From Actinomycetaceae bacterium (GTDB lineage: Bacteria > Actinomycetota > Actinomycetes > Actinomycetales > Actinomycetaceae): a stretch of 64,000 bases of DNA. Location of the stretch: contig JAUNVG010000002.1 of assembly GCA_030537735.1 (NCBI GenBank), forward strand, positions 116,611 to 180,610. The letters run 5' to 3'. The notes under the pieces are model-generated. The model did not search any database and was not told the DNA's origin. It saw only the letters and a program-made list of their open reading frames with translations. Below are positions 37,277-48,550 of the stretch, piece by piece. Within the stretch, counting starts at the first letter, position 1. Each line of letters opens with the position of its first letter. The translations under genes and the position numbers were made by a program.

Positions 37277-37304
37277 GCGGCCCCACCGGAAACGGTGGGG
37301 CCGC
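37277..37304 (+). terminator. Terminator after pckG
   Basis: A 12-bp perfect stem GCGGCCCCACCG/CGGTGGGGCCGC closed by a GAAA tetraloop and followed by TTTCG, 24 bp after the pckG stop. Confidence 0.87.
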
Positions 37305-37353
37305 TTTCGCTTGGCTGGGGTGGGGCTGCTTTCGTTTCGCTGGGGTGGGGCCG
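37303..37353. repeat. Short tandem repeat between pckG and purD
   Basis: Two imperfect ~25-bp copies of the unit GCTTTCG-TTGGCTGGGGTGGGGC that begin with the last bases of the terminator. Non-coding. Confidence 0.5.
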
Positions 37354-37496
37354 CGCACTGCCCCCTACCGCACCGCCCGCGTGACCGTTTTGCGCCCACC
37401 GCCTCGTCCCGCCATTTGAAGGAAGATACCGCAACGATACTAAGCAAGATACACTGGCGGTGTTCCCCCGCTCGCGACAAATAGAAAGACCGAGCC

Positions 37497-38870
37497 ATGC
37501 GGATACTGCTCCTTGGATCCGGAGGGCGCGAACACGCCCTCGCCCGAGCCCTAAGCACCCAACCAGCCAACCCAGATCAGACAGTCGAAGCCGATAGTCA
37601 ACCAGGCAACAGCACCGAACAGCCGAGCGACCCCGCAGGGCAGGTGCACGCAGCTGCGGGGGTGGAAAAACACAAACTCTACTGCGCGCCCGCTAACCCC
37701 GGGATTGAGCGCGTTGCGGAAAAGATTGAACTCGACGCCCAGGACGGTGACGAGGTAGCGAACTGGGCTAGTAAGAACCTGATTGACCTGGTGGTGATCG
37801 GGCCCGAAGCACCCCTGGTTGCAGGAGTGGCCAACGCTGTGCGCGCAGCTGCGATCCCCGTGTTTGGGCCCGACCGGGAGGCAGCTGAACTCGAAGGATC
37901 TAAGGCCTTCGCCAAGGAAATCATGCGGGCAGCGGGGGTGGATACTGCCGCTGCCACCACCTGCACCACCATCAGCGAAGTGGAAGCCGCGATGGAAGAG
38001 TACGGGGCGCCCTACGTGATTAAAAACGACGGTCTCGCTGCCGGCAAAGGCGTAGTGGTCACGGATGAGGCGAAAGTGGCGCGCGAACACGCCGCGCAAT
38101 GCCTCGAAGCTGAAGGCGGGAAAGTCCTGGTGGAGGAATACCTCGACGGGGAAGAAGTGTCACTGTTTTGCCTCAGCGACGGCGACACCGTGGTGCCACT
38201 GGCGCCCGCACAAGACTTCAAACGCGCCTACGATGGTGATGCCGGTCCCAACACCGGAGGAATGGGGGCCTACAGCCCGCTGCCTTGGTTGGAAGAAAAC
38301 TTCACCAACGAAGTAGTAGAAAAAGTCGCGCTACCTGTGGTGAAGGAAATGAAGAAACGGGGCACACCCTTCGTCGGATTGCTCTACTGCGGACTGGCCT
38401 GTACCAGTAAAGGCGTGCGGGTAGTGGAGTTCAACGCCCGGTTCGGAGACCCCGAAACCCAGCCAGTACTAGCGCGACTGCGCACCCCCCTTGCCCCCGT
38501 GCTGCTGCGCGCCGCCACCGGTAAACTCGCCCAGCAACCCGCACTTCAGTGGGATGAGCGAAGCGCCGTGGGAGTGGTGCTCGCTGCGGAAGGATACCCC
38601 GGGCCGGTAGTGGAACACCGACCGGTCAGCGGGTGGGAAGAGGCGGATAAGGACGAGGACGTGCACGTCCTCGTTGCTGGAATGAAACCCCACCCCTACG
38701 GTGACGGACAGTTAATCACCAGCGGCGGGCGCGTGCTCACCGTGGTGGGGCTGGGGAAGGACCTGGGGCAGGCGCGGCGGCGAGCGTACTCGGCGATGGA
38801 AAAAATCAAGTTAGAAGGTGGGCATTACCGCAGTGATATCGCGGGGCGAGTAAGCGCGGAAACCAGGTAA
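37497..38870 (+). CDS. purD: Phosphoribosylamine-glycine ligase (GAR synthetase)
   Basis: 457 residues. ATP-grasp enzyme joining glycine to phosphoribosylamine (purine step 2). Landmarks: MRILLLGSGGREHALARAL, PEAPLVAGVANAVRA, SKAFAKEIM, YVIKNDGLAAGKGVVV, PAQDFKRAYDGDAGPNTGGMGAYSP and VEFNARFGDPETQPVL. Odd: between ARALSTQP and KLYCAPANPGI there is an extra ~35-residue polar stretch (residues ~22-56, rich in Q, S, D, P) where other PurD proteins go straight from helix 1 to strand 2. It lies at the surface of the N-domain and probably does not harm catalysis. ATG follows GAAAGACC. Confidence 0.95.
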   Translation: MRILLLGSGGREHALARALSTQPANPDQTVEADSQPGNSTEQPSDPAGQVHAAAGVEKHKLYCAPANPGIERVAEKIELDAQDGDEVANWASKNLIDLVVIGPEAPLVAGVANAVRAAAIPVFGPDREAAELEGSKAFAKEIMRAAGVDTAAATTCTTISEVEAAMEEYGAPYVIKNDGLAAGKGVVVTDEAKVAREHAAQCLEAEGGKVLVEEYLDGEEVSLFCLSDGDTVVPLAPAQDFKRAYDGDAGPNTGGMGAYSPLPWLEENFTNEVVEKVALPVVKEMKKRGTPFVGLLYCGLACTSKGVRVVEFNARFGDPETQPVLARLRTPLAPVLLRAATGKLAQQPALQWDERSAVGVVLAAEGYPGPVVEHRPVSGWEEADKDEDVHVLVAGMKPHPYGDGQLITSGGRVLTVVGLGKDLGQARRRAYSAMEKIKLEGGHYRSDIAGRVSAETR

Positions 38871-38914
38871 AATAGGGCACGTTCCAGCCCGGATGAAGAC
38901 GTAAAAAGAGGATC

Positions 38915-39952
38915 ATGGGTAAACAGACACCGACGGACGTTGCAAGTAGCAACGAGGATTCGCGTAACCTCGACCGGCTGCTGCGCGACACGCGCCGGCG
39001 ACTATACGCTGCCGCTGCCGCGTCCGACTACGAAGTATTCGGCCATATCCTCACCCTGCCCGATAGTGAAGCAGACGCCATGGAACAGCGACTGCAAGGC
39101 GGGTTGCGTTCGGCTGAACTCGACCACCGGCGAGCCGTGGCGCGACTGGCGAAGAACGAAACCCCGCTGCCGTTCGCGGACGCTGCCGCCGACTACCGCA
39201 GAGCCAACGCGGAAACCGACTGCGGGGCAGCGGAGGGGGACTATCGCGGTGCAGAAGCAGTAAGTGAGCACCAGCGCCAGCAGATGCTACACGCTAACTT
39301 AAGTCAGTTCGGGCTCACCCAACTGGGATTTAAGAAAGGGCTGCCGGTAGGGGTGGGCGTTAAAATCCGCGCCCTACCCGAGGACGTGATAGTGGTTATC
39401 GCCCCGCACGCCGCCCCCGAAAATGGCTACGACACGGCGCAAAGGCTTGCTTCCCGCCTGCTGGTACCCGCCCAGATCGTGCGCGCCGGGGCCCGCACCG
39501 TTAACCCCGGCAGTGGGTTGCGAGCGCGGACCGCGGAAGAAGTCGATGAGATCCGAGCTCAGCATCCAGATAGCGCGGTAATCGTGGTGGTGGTGAACTC
39601 TGAGATCACCTCCCACCAGCGCAACGCCAACCGGATAGTGGAATCGCTCGAACCGGTACAAACCTGGGTGTGTGTCGACGGGCGCGCAGACGCGGCAGCC
39701 ATTATCCGCGCCACCCAGGACCTACCTGGAGGGTTGGAGCCGGACGCTTTAGCGGTCACCCACCTGTGGGAAGCACCGGCGCCGGGAACAGTACTGGAAG
39801 CGGGGATTCCCGTGGGATTAATCGACGGGGCGCCCAGCAGTGATGAGCTGTGGGCTTTGGTGGCCAGCGACGCTGACAAGCGCCGACATCAACGCAAACT
39901 CTCCAAGCAGGCTGGTGGGGAACTAGCCAAGCAACGAGCCCGACAACAGTAA
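38915..39952 (+). CDS. Unknown protein in the purine cluster (possible degenerate SRP-GTPase-like domain)
   Basis: 345 residues, not recognised. N-terminal half: charged and helical (LDRLLRDTRRRLYAAAAAS, later a run of RR/E/A-rich helices). C-terminal half (~150-325) is alternating strand/helix: VIVVIAPHAAPENGYDTAQR, SAVIVVVVNSEI, VQTWVCVDGRADAAAIIRAT, then ALAVTHLWEAPAPGTVLEAGIPVGLIDGAPSSDELWAL. That last pattern resembles the TKLDE...G.PV.....G...PEDL end of FtsY/FlhF/SRP54 GTPases, but there is no GxxGxGKT P-loop. The likeness is weak and mine. It ends with a lysine/arginine-rich tail. It lies 44 bp after purD and 43 bp before purC, so is probably co-transcribed. Confidence 0.6.
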   Translation: MGKQTPTDVASSNEDSRNLDRLLRDTRRRLYAAAAASDYEVFGHILTLPDSEADAMEQRLQGGLRSAELDHRRAVARLAKNETPLPFADAAADYRRANAETDCGAAEGDYRGAEAVSEHQRQQMLHANLSQFGLTQLGFKKGLPVGVGVKIRALPEDVIVVIAPHAAPENGYDTAQRLASRLLVPAQIVRAGARTVNPGSGLRARTAEEVDEIRAQHPDSAVIVVVVNSEITSHQRNANRIVESLEPVQTWVCVDGRADAAAIIRATQDLPGGLEPDALAVTHLWEAPAPGTVLEAGIPVGLIDGAPSSDELWALVASDADKRRHQRKLSKQAGGELAKQRARQQ

Positions 39953-39995
39953 CGGCCCCAACGAAGTAGCCAGGTAACGAACAGGTCAGGTGAGG

Positions 39996-41015
39996 ATGAA
40001 AATGCAAACCCCGGTAAGCCAACAGGCGACAGCGACACCACCCCACCTACCCGGATGGCGACACCTCAACTCCGGGAAAGTGCGAGACCTGTACGAAAAC
40101 GAAAACGACCCGCAGCTGATCTTGCTGGTTGCCAGTGACCGGATCAGCGCATTCGACTACATACTTCCCACCACCATTCCCGGTAAAGGCATTATCCTCA
40201 CCCAGCTCAGTCGTTGGTGGTTCGAACAGTTACAGGTCCCTAACCACGTGGTTAGTTACGACGTACCCGAGGTAGTAGCGGGGCGAGCCATGATATGTCG
40301 GCGCCTGCAGATGGTTCCGATTGAATGCGTGGCGCGCGGCTACCTCACCGGTTCGGGGTTGGTTGAATACCACCAGCGCGGCAGTGTCTGTGACCTGCCA
40401 CTGCCAGGTGGCCTGGTGGAGAGTTCGGCGTTGAACCCGGCGATTTACACTCCGGCGGCGAAAGCTGAAGTGGGACAGCACGATGAGAACGTCAGTTTCG
40501 AAAGGACGGTTGCGATGGTGGGGGAGCAGCTGGCGAACCAGCTGCGTGAAACCACGTTGGATATTTACCAGCGCGCCCGCGAGATCGCCTTGTCGAAAGG
40601 CATCATCGTGGCTGATACGAAGTTCGAGTTTGGGGTGGACGAGGACGGTCAGTTGCGTTTAGCGGACGAAGTGCTGACCCCGGATTCGTCCCGGTTCTGG
40701 CCTGCCGACCAGTGGGTGGAAGGGCAGGTCACCCCGTCTTTCGATAAGCAGTACGTGCGTGATTGGTTGTTGAGTGCGCAAAGCGGTTGGGACCGTGCCA
40801 GTGGGCAGGTGCCGCCGCCTCTACCGAAGGAGGTAGTGGCTCGCACCCAGCAGCGGTACTTGGAGGCGTACCGGATACTAACCGGCACGGAACTGCAGTT
40901 GCCCGAGCAGATAAGTGGGTGGGAGGAAACCGCGCCCGCGGCTACCGCACCCGAGCAGGCGACGGTCGCACCGTCCTCGGGCGAAAAACCAGCAAAGAAT
41001 CAAGACAGGCAGTGA
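39996..41015 (+). CDS. purC: Phosphoribosylaminoimidazole-succinocarboxamide synthase (SAICAR synthase)
   Basis: About 339 residues. Joins CAIR and aspartate (purine step 8). Landmarks: GWRHLNSGKVRDLYEN, LLVASDRISAFDYILPTTIPGKG, PIECVARGYLTGSGLVEY, IIVADTKFEFGVDEDGQL and DEVLTPDSSRFWPADQW. The last ~35 residues (PAATAPEQATVAPSS...) are an unusual Ala/Pro/Glu-rich tail beyond the normal C-terminus. Start is uncertain among GTG 39990, ATG 39996 and ATG 40002; GAGG at 39992-39995 is well placed for 40002. Confidence 0.94.
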   Translation: MKMQTPVSQQATATPPHLPGWRHLNSGKVRDLYENENDPQLILLVASDRISAFDYILPTTIPGKGIILTQLSRWWFEQLQVPNHVVSYDVPEVVAGRAMICRRLQMVPIECVARGYLTGSGLVEYHQRGSVCDLPLPGGLVESSALNPAIYTPAAKAEVGQHDENVSFERTVAMVGEQLANQLRETTLDIYQRAREIALSKGIIVADTKFEFGVDEDGQLRLADEVLTPDSSRFWPADQWVEGQVTPSFDKQYVRDWLLSAQSGWDRASGQVPPPLPKEVVARTQQRYLEAYRILTGTELQLPEQISGWEETAPAATAPEQATVAPSSGEKPAKNQDRQ

Positions 41016-41132
41016 AAGTGGAACTCGCTGCTAGGAAAAGTTTCCTCCCCACTCGGGTCATGCCGGGGACGGGGAGGAGGGTAAAGACCGCTTTACCTAC
41101 CGCTTCAATGCTCACCCAGATTAGGAGTGAAA

Positions 41133-41390
41133 ATGGGACGCATCATCGTTGAAGTTATGCCGAAACCGGAAATCTTGGACCCGCAAGGCAAAGCCGTTAT
41201 GGGGGCGTTGCCTCGCATGGGGGTGGAAGGATTTACGGCAGTTCGTCAAGGTAAATGCTTCTACCTGGACGTGGATGGGCAAGTGAGTGAAACCCACTTG
41301 CAGCAGGCCCGAGAGGCCGCGCAGACCCTGCTGTCGAACCCGATCATTGAAGACGTTGTGCGGGTGGAAGCCGTGGAGGAAAAACCGTGA
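41133..41390 (+). CDS. purS: Phosphoribosylformylglycinamidine synthase, PurS subunit
   Basis: 85 residues, the small partner that bridges PurQ and PurL in the three-part FGAM synthase. Family pattern: [38 protein letters not shown] and VRVEAVEE. Start chosen at ATG 41133, five bases after AGGAG (41123-41127); the GTG at 41127 lies in that ribosome-binding site. The stop overlaps the purQ GTG (GTGA), so the two are coupled. Confidence 0.93.
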   Translation: MGRIIVEVMPKPEILDPQGKAVMGALPRMGVEGFTAVRQGKCFYLDVDGQVSETHLQQAREAAQTLLSNPIIEDVVRVEAVEEKP

Positions 41391-42088
41391 GCCGGATTGC
41401 CGTGGTGACATTCCCAGGGACCCTCGATGACCAGGATGCGGCGCGCGCGGTGCGTCTGGCGGGAGGGACACCGGTGAGCCTGTGGCATAAGGACCACAGT
41501 TTGAAAGACGCGGACGCGGTGATTTTACCCGGGGGGTTCTCCTACGGGGACTACCTGCGTTGCGGGGCGATCGCGCGGTTCGCTCCGGTGATGGATGAAG
41601 TGGTGGCGGCCGCGAAAGCCGGGATGCCGGTGCTGGGGATCTGTAACGGGTTCCAGGTGCTGTGTGAAGCCCACCTGCTTCCGGGGGCGTTGGTGTGCAA
41701 CCACCACCAGAAGTTCATTTGCCGCGACCAGGAGCTGGAAGTGGTTAATACTGACACGGCGTGGACAGGTAAGTACCAGCAGGGGCAGCGCATTACCGTG
41801 CCGTTAAAGAACGGTGAAGGCTGCTTCGTGGCGGATGCCGAAACCGTGCGCCAGTTAGAAGACGAGGGGCGGGTAGTTTTCCGCTACCGGGGTTTGAACC
41901 CGAATGGTTCGGTTAACGACATTGCCGGGATTTGTAACGAGGGCGGTAACGTCGTTGGTTTGATGCCCCACCCTGAACATGCGGTGGAAGACGGTTTTGG
42001 TCCGCAATCGCGCGAGCGTTCGCACGCGGGGGTGGACGGTTTGGGAATGTTCACTTCCGTGTTGGAGTTTTTAATGGGCACAGCGTAG
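41387..42088 (+). CDS. purQ: Phosphoribosylformylglycinamidine synthase, glutaminase subunit PurQ
   Basis: 233 residues. Class I glutamine amidotransferase supplying ammonia to PurL. Landmarks: [38 protein letters not shown], the nucleophile elbow [13 protein letters not shown] (catalytic Cys) and [10 protein letters not shown] (catalytic His and Glu). GTG start in a four-base overlap with purS. purL follows only after 242 bp holding the DnaA-box cluster. Confidence 0.95.
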   Translation: MSRIAVVTFPGTLDDQDAARAVRLAGGTPVSLWHKDHSLKDADAVILPGGFSYGDYLRCGAIARFAPVMDEVVAAAKAGMPVLGICNGFQVLCEAHLLPGALVCNHHQKFICRDQELEVVNTDTAWTGKYQQGQRITVPLKNGEGCFVADAETVRQLEDEGRVVFRYRGLNPNGSVNDIAGICNEGGNVVGLMPHPEHAVEDGFGPQSRERSHAGVDGLGMFTSVLEFLMGTA

Positions 42089-42152
42089 GAGTGTTACACG
42101 GTTGAGATTCAAGGTCGCAGACACGCGGGGTTTGACATTCCCCCTGAGGCAG

Positions 42153-42241
42153 ATGTCCACAGCCTGTATCCACAGGCTTGTGGAAAGCGTGGAACGTTCC
42201 ATACACAGGTGTGGATAAACCCGTGGATAAGCTGTGGACAT
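42153..42241. promoter_or_regulatory. Cluster of DnaA-box-like sequences upstream of purL
   Basis: Sites matching the DnaA box TTATCCACA: ATGTCCACA 42153-42161 and GTATCCACA 42166-42174 (+ strand); TGTGGATAA 42210-42218 (exact, - strand), CGTGGATAA 42222-42230 and TGTGGACAT 42233-42241 (one or two mismatches, - strand). They flank the 12-bp palindrome TGGAACGTTCCA at 42190-42201, and an AT-rich stretch follows at 42243-42275. The left pair overlaps a stem-loop (42157-42183) that could be a purQ terminator, so those two may be coincidental. Confidence 0.6.
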
Positions 42242-42330
42242 GCGAATCTAAGAAAGAAATTTAAATAAACATCAAGGCAACCAGCCCAGCCCGAAGACAA
42301 TGTGAGAAACGTCATAAAAGGTAGGTTATT

Positions 42331-44772
42331 GTGACAACTCAAGAACACCCCCACCACGAGCACCCAGACACCATCACCGACGCCGCCAACACCAGCGACC
42401 AGGAAATGCCCTGGGCTGAACTTGGGCTCAAAGAAGACGAATACCAAGCCATAAAAGAACTACTAGGGCGGCGCCCCACCAACGCCGAACTAGCAATGTA
42501 CTCAGTGATGTGGTCCGAACACTGCTCCTACAAGTCCTCGAAAAAACACCTCAAAGAACAATTCGGGGATAAAACCACCGAAAGCATGCGTGAACACCTG
42601 CTGGTAGGAATGGGGCAAAACGCTGGAGTAGTAGACATCGGAGACGGGTGGGCCGTCACCTTCAAAGTCGAATCCCACAACCACCCCTCATTCGTCGAAC
42701 CCTACCAAGGGGCCGCCACCGGGGTAGGCGGAATCGTGCGCGACATCATCGCCATGGGAGCGCGCCCCATCGCAGTGATGGACCAACTACGCTTCGGAGA
42801 CCCCGAACACCCCGACACCGCCCGCGTCGTACACGGAGTGGTCTCCGGCGTCGGAGGGTACGGCAACTGCCTGGGCCTACCCAACATCGGAGGAGAAACC
42901 GACTTCGACCCCTCCTACCAAGGAAACCCCCTAGTTAACGCACTCTGTGTAGGATCCCTACGCGCCGACGCCATCCACCTGGCAAACGCCGAAGGAGAAG
43001 GCAACCACGTCGTACTATTTGGCGCACGCACCGGCGGAGACGGAATCGGAGGGGCCTCCATCCTCGCCTCCGAAACCTTCGAAGACGGCATGCCCGCCAA
43101 ACGCCCCTCGGTGCAAGTAGGCGACCCATTCATGGAAAAAATCCTCATCGAATGCTGCCTCGAACTATTCCAAGCCGGAGTAGTAGACGCCATCCAAGAC
43201 CTCGGGGCCGCCGGGATCTCATGCGCCACCTCCGAACTGGCGTCCAACGGCAACTGCGGAATGCACGTAGACCTTGAAAACGTCCTCCTACGCGACCCCA
43301 CGCTCACCGCCGGAGAAATCCTCATGAGCGAATCCCAAGAACGAATGATGGCGATCGTAAGGCCCGAACACCTTGACGAATTCAACCGCATCATCAACAA
43401 ATGGGACGTCGAATCCGCCGTCATTGGACACGTGACTGGAAACGGCAGGCTCACCATTGACCACTACGGAGAACGCATCGTGGACGTCGACCCGAAAACC
43501 GTCGCCCACGACGGACCCGTCTACGACCGCCCCTACGCCCGACCCAAGTGGCAAAACGAACTAAACGCAAACCACAGTGGGGAACTGAAACGACCAAACA
43601 ACCGGGAAGAAATTAAAAACGACTGCGTTAAGATCCTCACGCACGTGAACCAAGCCGCAAAAAGCTGGGTTACCGACCAATACGACCGGTACGTGCGAGG
43701 CAACACCGCCCTCGCCCAGCCCGACGACGCCGGAGTGGTGCGAGTTGACGAAGAAACCGGGCGCGGAGTCGCCATCGCCACCGACGCCAACGGGTGGCTC
43801 GCCAAACTCGACCCCTACCAAGGCGCCCAACACGCCCTCGCCGAAGCCTACCGCAACGTCGCCACCGTCGGTGCCAGCCCCTGCGCAGTCACCGACTGCC
43901 TCAACTTCGGAAACCCCGAAGACCCAGACGCCATGTGGCAACTCGTGGAAGCCATGCGCGGCCTCGCTGACGGATGCGTCGAACTAAACATCCCCGTCAC
44001 CGGCGGAAACGTATCCCTATACAACTCCACCGGTAAAGACAAAGGACTAATCGACTCCTCAATCAACCCCACACCGGTAGTAGGCGTGCTCGGAGTCATG
44101 GAAGACGTACGCCGCGCCCGGCCCAGCGGATGGTTCGAAGAAGGGCTCGCTATCTACCTGCTGGGAGACACCCGCGACGAACTCGACGGATCCGCCTGGG
44201 CAAGAATCGTGCACAACCACCTGGGAGGCACCCCTCCCAGCGTGAACTTCGAAGCCGAAAAAGCGCTCGCCCGAGTGATGCAGGCACTAATCAGCGCCGA
44301 CGGTCCAGACGGGCAGCCACTAGTGCACTGCGCCCACGACGTATCCACCGGCGGACTACTGCAAACCCTAGTGGAATCCTGCCTACGCGCAGGTATCGGC
44401 GCCAGCGTCGACCTGTCCGCCCACGTCAAAGGCAACAACATCACCGACTTTGTTGCCCTGCTGTCAGAAACCACCGGACGCATCGTCCTCGCCGCCCCCG
44501 AAGGAGCACACAGCGCAGTCATGGCCGCCGCCAAAGCTGAAAACGTGCCCTGCAGGCGCATCGGAGTAACCGGGGGAACTATGCTCACCGTAACCGGCGC
44601 CGACATCCTAGGAGACGAAGCCGGCTTCGACTTCACCGACTTGCCAGGCATGGGGGAAGGCCACGACGCCGCCTCCCAAGCCGGAGTCGAACCGGGATCC
44701 TTCGGGCCACTGGTACTGCGACTAGGTGAAGTGCGCGAGCAAATGGAATCGGCGTTGCCGAAGTACTTCTAG
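42331..44772 (+). CDS. purL: Phosphoribosylformylglycinamidine synthase, synthetase subunit PurL
   Basis: 813 residues, the large subunit of FGAM synthase (purine step 4); uses ATP and PurQ-derived ammonia. Landmarks: [94 protein letters not shown] and [12 protein letters not shown]. Somewhat longer than the ~740-residue average, partly from a His/Asp-rich N-terminus (HPHHEHPD) and C-terminal tail. Codons are strongly C/A-rich. GTG or ATG start: the frame begins at GTG 42331 after AAAGGTAGG. It is separated from purQ by the DnaA-box cluster. Confidence 0.95.
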   Translation: MTTQEHPHHEHPDTITDAANTSDQEMPWAELGLKEDEYQAIKELLGRRPTNAELAMYSVMWSEHCSYKSSKKHLKEQFGDKTTESMREHLLVGMGQNAGVVDIGDGWAVTFKVESHNHPSFVEPYQGAATGVGGIVRDIIAMGARPIAVMDQLRFGDPEHPDTARVVHGVVSGVGGYGNCLGLPNIGGETDFDPSYQGNPLVNALCVGSLRADAIHLANAEGEGNHVVLFGARTGGDGIGGASILASETFEDGMPAKRPSVQVGDPFMEKILIECCLELFQAGVVDAIQDLGAAGISCATSELASNGNCGMHVDLENVLLRDPTLTAGEILMSESQERMMAIVRPEHLDEFNRIINKWDVESAVIGHVTGNGRLTIDHYGERIVDVDPKTVAHDGPVYDRPYARPKWQNELNANHSGELKRPNNREEIKNDCVKILTHVNQAAKSWVTDQYDRYVRGNTALAQPDDAGVVRVDEETGRGVAIATDANGWLAKLDPYQGAQHALAEAYRNVATVGASPCAVTDCLNFGNPEDPDAMWQLVEAMRGLADGCVELNIPVTGGNVSLYNSTGKDKGLIDSSINPTPVVGVLGVMEDVRRARPSGWFEEGLAIYLLGDTRDELDGSAWARIVHNHLGGTPPSVNFEAEKALARVMQALISADGPDGQPLVHCAHDVSTGGLLQTLVESCLRAGIGASVDLSAHVKGNNITDFVALLSETTGRIVLAAPEGAHSAVMAAAKAENVPCRRIGVTGGTMLTVTGADILGDEAGFDFTDLPGMGEGHDAASQAGVEPGSFGPLVLRLGEVREQMESALPKYF

Positions 44773-44783
44773 TCAAAGCTGGG

Positions 44784-44810
44784 GAGGGCAGTGGCTAAGC
44801 CGCTGCCCTC
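44784..44810 (+). terminator. Terminator after purL
   Basis: Stem GAGGGCAGTGGC (44784-44795) and GCCGCTGCCCTC (44799-44810), one wobble pair, loop TAA, 12 bp after the purL stop. Confidence 0.8.
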
Positions 44811-44880
44811 CGCGGTGCCGGCGGGCTGGGCTGGCTGGCGGTGCCGGCGGGCTGGGAAGCGCATTGGCGGGCTGGGCGGG
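44811..44880. repeat. GC-rich tandem repeat after purL
   Basis: Two close copies of GCGGTGCCGGCGGGCTGG followed by degenerate GGCGGGCTGG copies. Non-coding; open frames here are repeat artefacts. Confidence 0.6.
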
Positions 44881-45000
44881 TGCCCGGCCAGATCTCCACA
44901 CCGGGGACAGTGGATAGCGCCGGAGCCAGAATAGGTAACAGAGGTGTTGCAAAGCTTGGGGTGAAAAACTCGGCAGAAAAACCTGCAGTAAACTTCCAAT

Positions 45001-46347
45001 ATGGTCACTGGGGAGCAGCATAAGCAGAAGGAAAACAAGTTTTTATCCTGGCTTCAGAGACGAAAAAGTCAGGTGACGAAAGTGGGGGTCGCAGCCATGT
45101 CAGCAACCGTCCTCGTAGCTAGTGGTTGTTCTACAAATGCTGCACAATTTACTCAGCTACCAGTGCCTGACGATGCTACCTTCACCCCGCAACAACAGGT
45201 TCAAGCCCCAGATACAGCCCTGCAAGCAGCAGTAACACTAGCGCACGCCCTCAGTGAAGAAGGCGGTAGCCAAAGGGGGCAAAACACAGTTAACTCACCG
45301 CTTTCAGCCATAATTGCGCTGAGTCTGCTAAGTGAAGGAGCCAGCCCCACGGCTCAAGCTCAGTTAGAGACCGTAACTGGACTGCCCAGCAGCCAGCGCG
45401 CACAAATCGTGAACGGGTGGATAAGTACTATAAAGCAGTGGGACAGGTTGGACGAATTCGACCCCGACGCCCTCCCCCCAACACCCATAGTGCACCTGGC
45501 TAACCAAATCGCTATAGATAACGAAACCCAACCTGCAGAAGAATACCTACGTACCCTTTCGCGCGCCTACGACGCGCGAGCAATACAAATGGACCTGGGG
45601 GCGGCTAGCAGTAAAAAAGTGCTAGATAGCTGGGTGGAAAAACACACAGGCGGACTAATAAAAGAATCAGCCATACAACCGCGCGAGGATCTCAAGCTGG
45701 TGCTAGCCAATGCGATACTGTTTGCCGCGGGTTGGGAGGAACCTTTCGAAGGGGAAAGCACCAGTCCGCAACCATTCACCACAGCCAGCGGTGAGGTTGT
45801 CACTACGGACACCATGACCGGTGATCTATACACCGTGGTAGCAGAAGAAAGCGGTTGGCTAGCAGCTCAGTTACGGTACCAAGACGGGCTGGAAGCAACC
45901 GTGATACTGCCGCCGGTGGGGACCTTGCCTGACCAGTTGACCGCACCGATGTACGAAAAACTTATAGCCAAAATCGACAGCGGGCAGCCGCAAGATGTTG
46001 AGCTTTCGCTTCCCAAGTACGAAACCACCTCTACTTTAGATCTAGCTAAGGTCATGAAGAAACTAGGTGCCACCGAAGTGTTCCAACCCGAAGCGCGCCC
46101 CCTGCCGCAACTGGACACCGAAGATGACCTGGCGGTTGGAGAAGCGATTCAACAAGCTCGTATTGAAGTAAATGAAGACGGAACGAAGGCAGCAGCGGTG
46201 ACGGAAATAGGCGTCAAAGTCATGGGTATGCCTGTGGAGGGTGAGGAAATCAGAATCGATCGCCCATTCTTAACGGTCGTCCGCAGCCAAGACCTACCCG
46301 TACCCCTGTTCTGGGCGCAAATCGGGAACCCTAAAACAGGTCAATAA
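45001..46347 (+). CDS. Serpin-family protease inhibitor lipoprotein
   Basis: 448 residues. Lipobox VASGC after a hydrophobic stretch (residues ~30-43) anchors it outside the membrane. The rest is a full-length serpin: NSPLSAIIALSLLSEGA (helix B, the NSPLS motif), LKLVLANAILFAAGWEEPF (strand 3A), LPKYETTSTLDLAKVMKKLGATEVF, and the hinge IEVNEDGTKAAAVTEIG leading to the reactive loop ending near VMGMPV, then RPFLTVVR..DLPVPLFWAQIGNP. The Ala-rich hinge fits an inhibitory serpin, trapping serine proteases by suicide cleavage; host proteases are plausible targets. Start ATG 45001 has a weak ribosome-binding site. A lone gene between two repeat regions; fewer C-ending codons than purL. Confidence 0.88.
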   Translation: MVTGEQHKQKENKFLSWLQRRKSQVTKVGVAAMSATVLVASGCSTNAAQFTQLPVPDDATFTPQQQVQAPDTALQAAVTLAHALSEEGGSQRGQNTVNSPLSAIIALSLLSEGASPTAQAQLETVTGLPSSQRAQIVNGWISTIKQWDRLDEFDPDALPPTPIVHLANQIAIDNETQPAEEYLRTLSRAYDARAIQMDLGAASSKKVLDSWVEKHTGGLIKESAIQPREDLKLVLANAILFAAGWEEPFEGESTSPQPFTTASGEVVTTDTMTGDLYTVVAEESGWLAAQLRYQDGLEATVILPPVGTLPDQLTAPMYEKLIAKIDSGQPQDVELSLPKYETTSTLDLAKVMKKLGATEVFQPEARPLPQLDTEDDLAVGEAIQQARIEVNEDGTKAAAVTEIGVKVMGMPVEGEEIRIDRPFLTVVRSQDLPVPLFWAQIGNPKTGQ

Positions 46348-48259
<1,912 letters not shown>

Positions 48260-48282
48260 GCGCGAGTTTTTCGAAGCTCGAG

Positions 48283-48314
48283 GGAGGCGGCCCTATGGGT
48301 CGCCTCCTTTTTCT
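48283..48314 (+). terminator. Intrinsic terminator after gdhA
   Basis: An 11-bp stem GGAGGCGGCCC (48283-48293) / GGGTCGCCTCC (48297-48307) with loop TAT and a following TTTTTCT run: a classic rho-independent terminator, 24 bp after the stop. Confidence 0.93.
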
Positions 48315-48509
48315 CCCGTTCCCAGCGCTTCGGGTCTACAGGAAAAGGTGGGCCTATAGGACAAAAAGTATTGATGTGAACGGGGTTTTCCCCTGTCCTG
48401 GTGCGGGAAAGTGGGGATAGAAAATGGTCTGACTAAGTTGCGTGGTTTGCTAAGGGTTGTTGATGTGCTTGGAAGTTTTATCTTTACTAGCTAATGAAGG
48501 CGTGATAAT

Positions 48510-48519
48510 GTGATATCAC
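48510..48519. promoter_or_regulatory. Palindrome upstream of the SPFH/RHH operon
   Basis: Perfect 10-bp palindrome GTGATATCAC 32 bp before the ATG of the SPFH gene, in an AT-rich promoter-like stretch with nearby TGAT-AATG and TTGATGTCAT half-sites. A candidate operator for the ribbon-helix-helix protein encoded downstream; speculative. Confidence 0.3.
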
Positions 48520-48550
48520 TTTGATGTCATAGATGTGTTTGGAGAAACAG

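Noticed and set aside
42089..42330. Chromosomal origin oriC
   Set aside because: dnaA/dnaN are not next to it and the strand asymmetry does not change here; a DnaA-binding locus is the more modest reading.
44769..45038. Open frames in the GC-rich repeat after purL
   Set aside because: Repeat-derived low-complexity peptides without a start signal.
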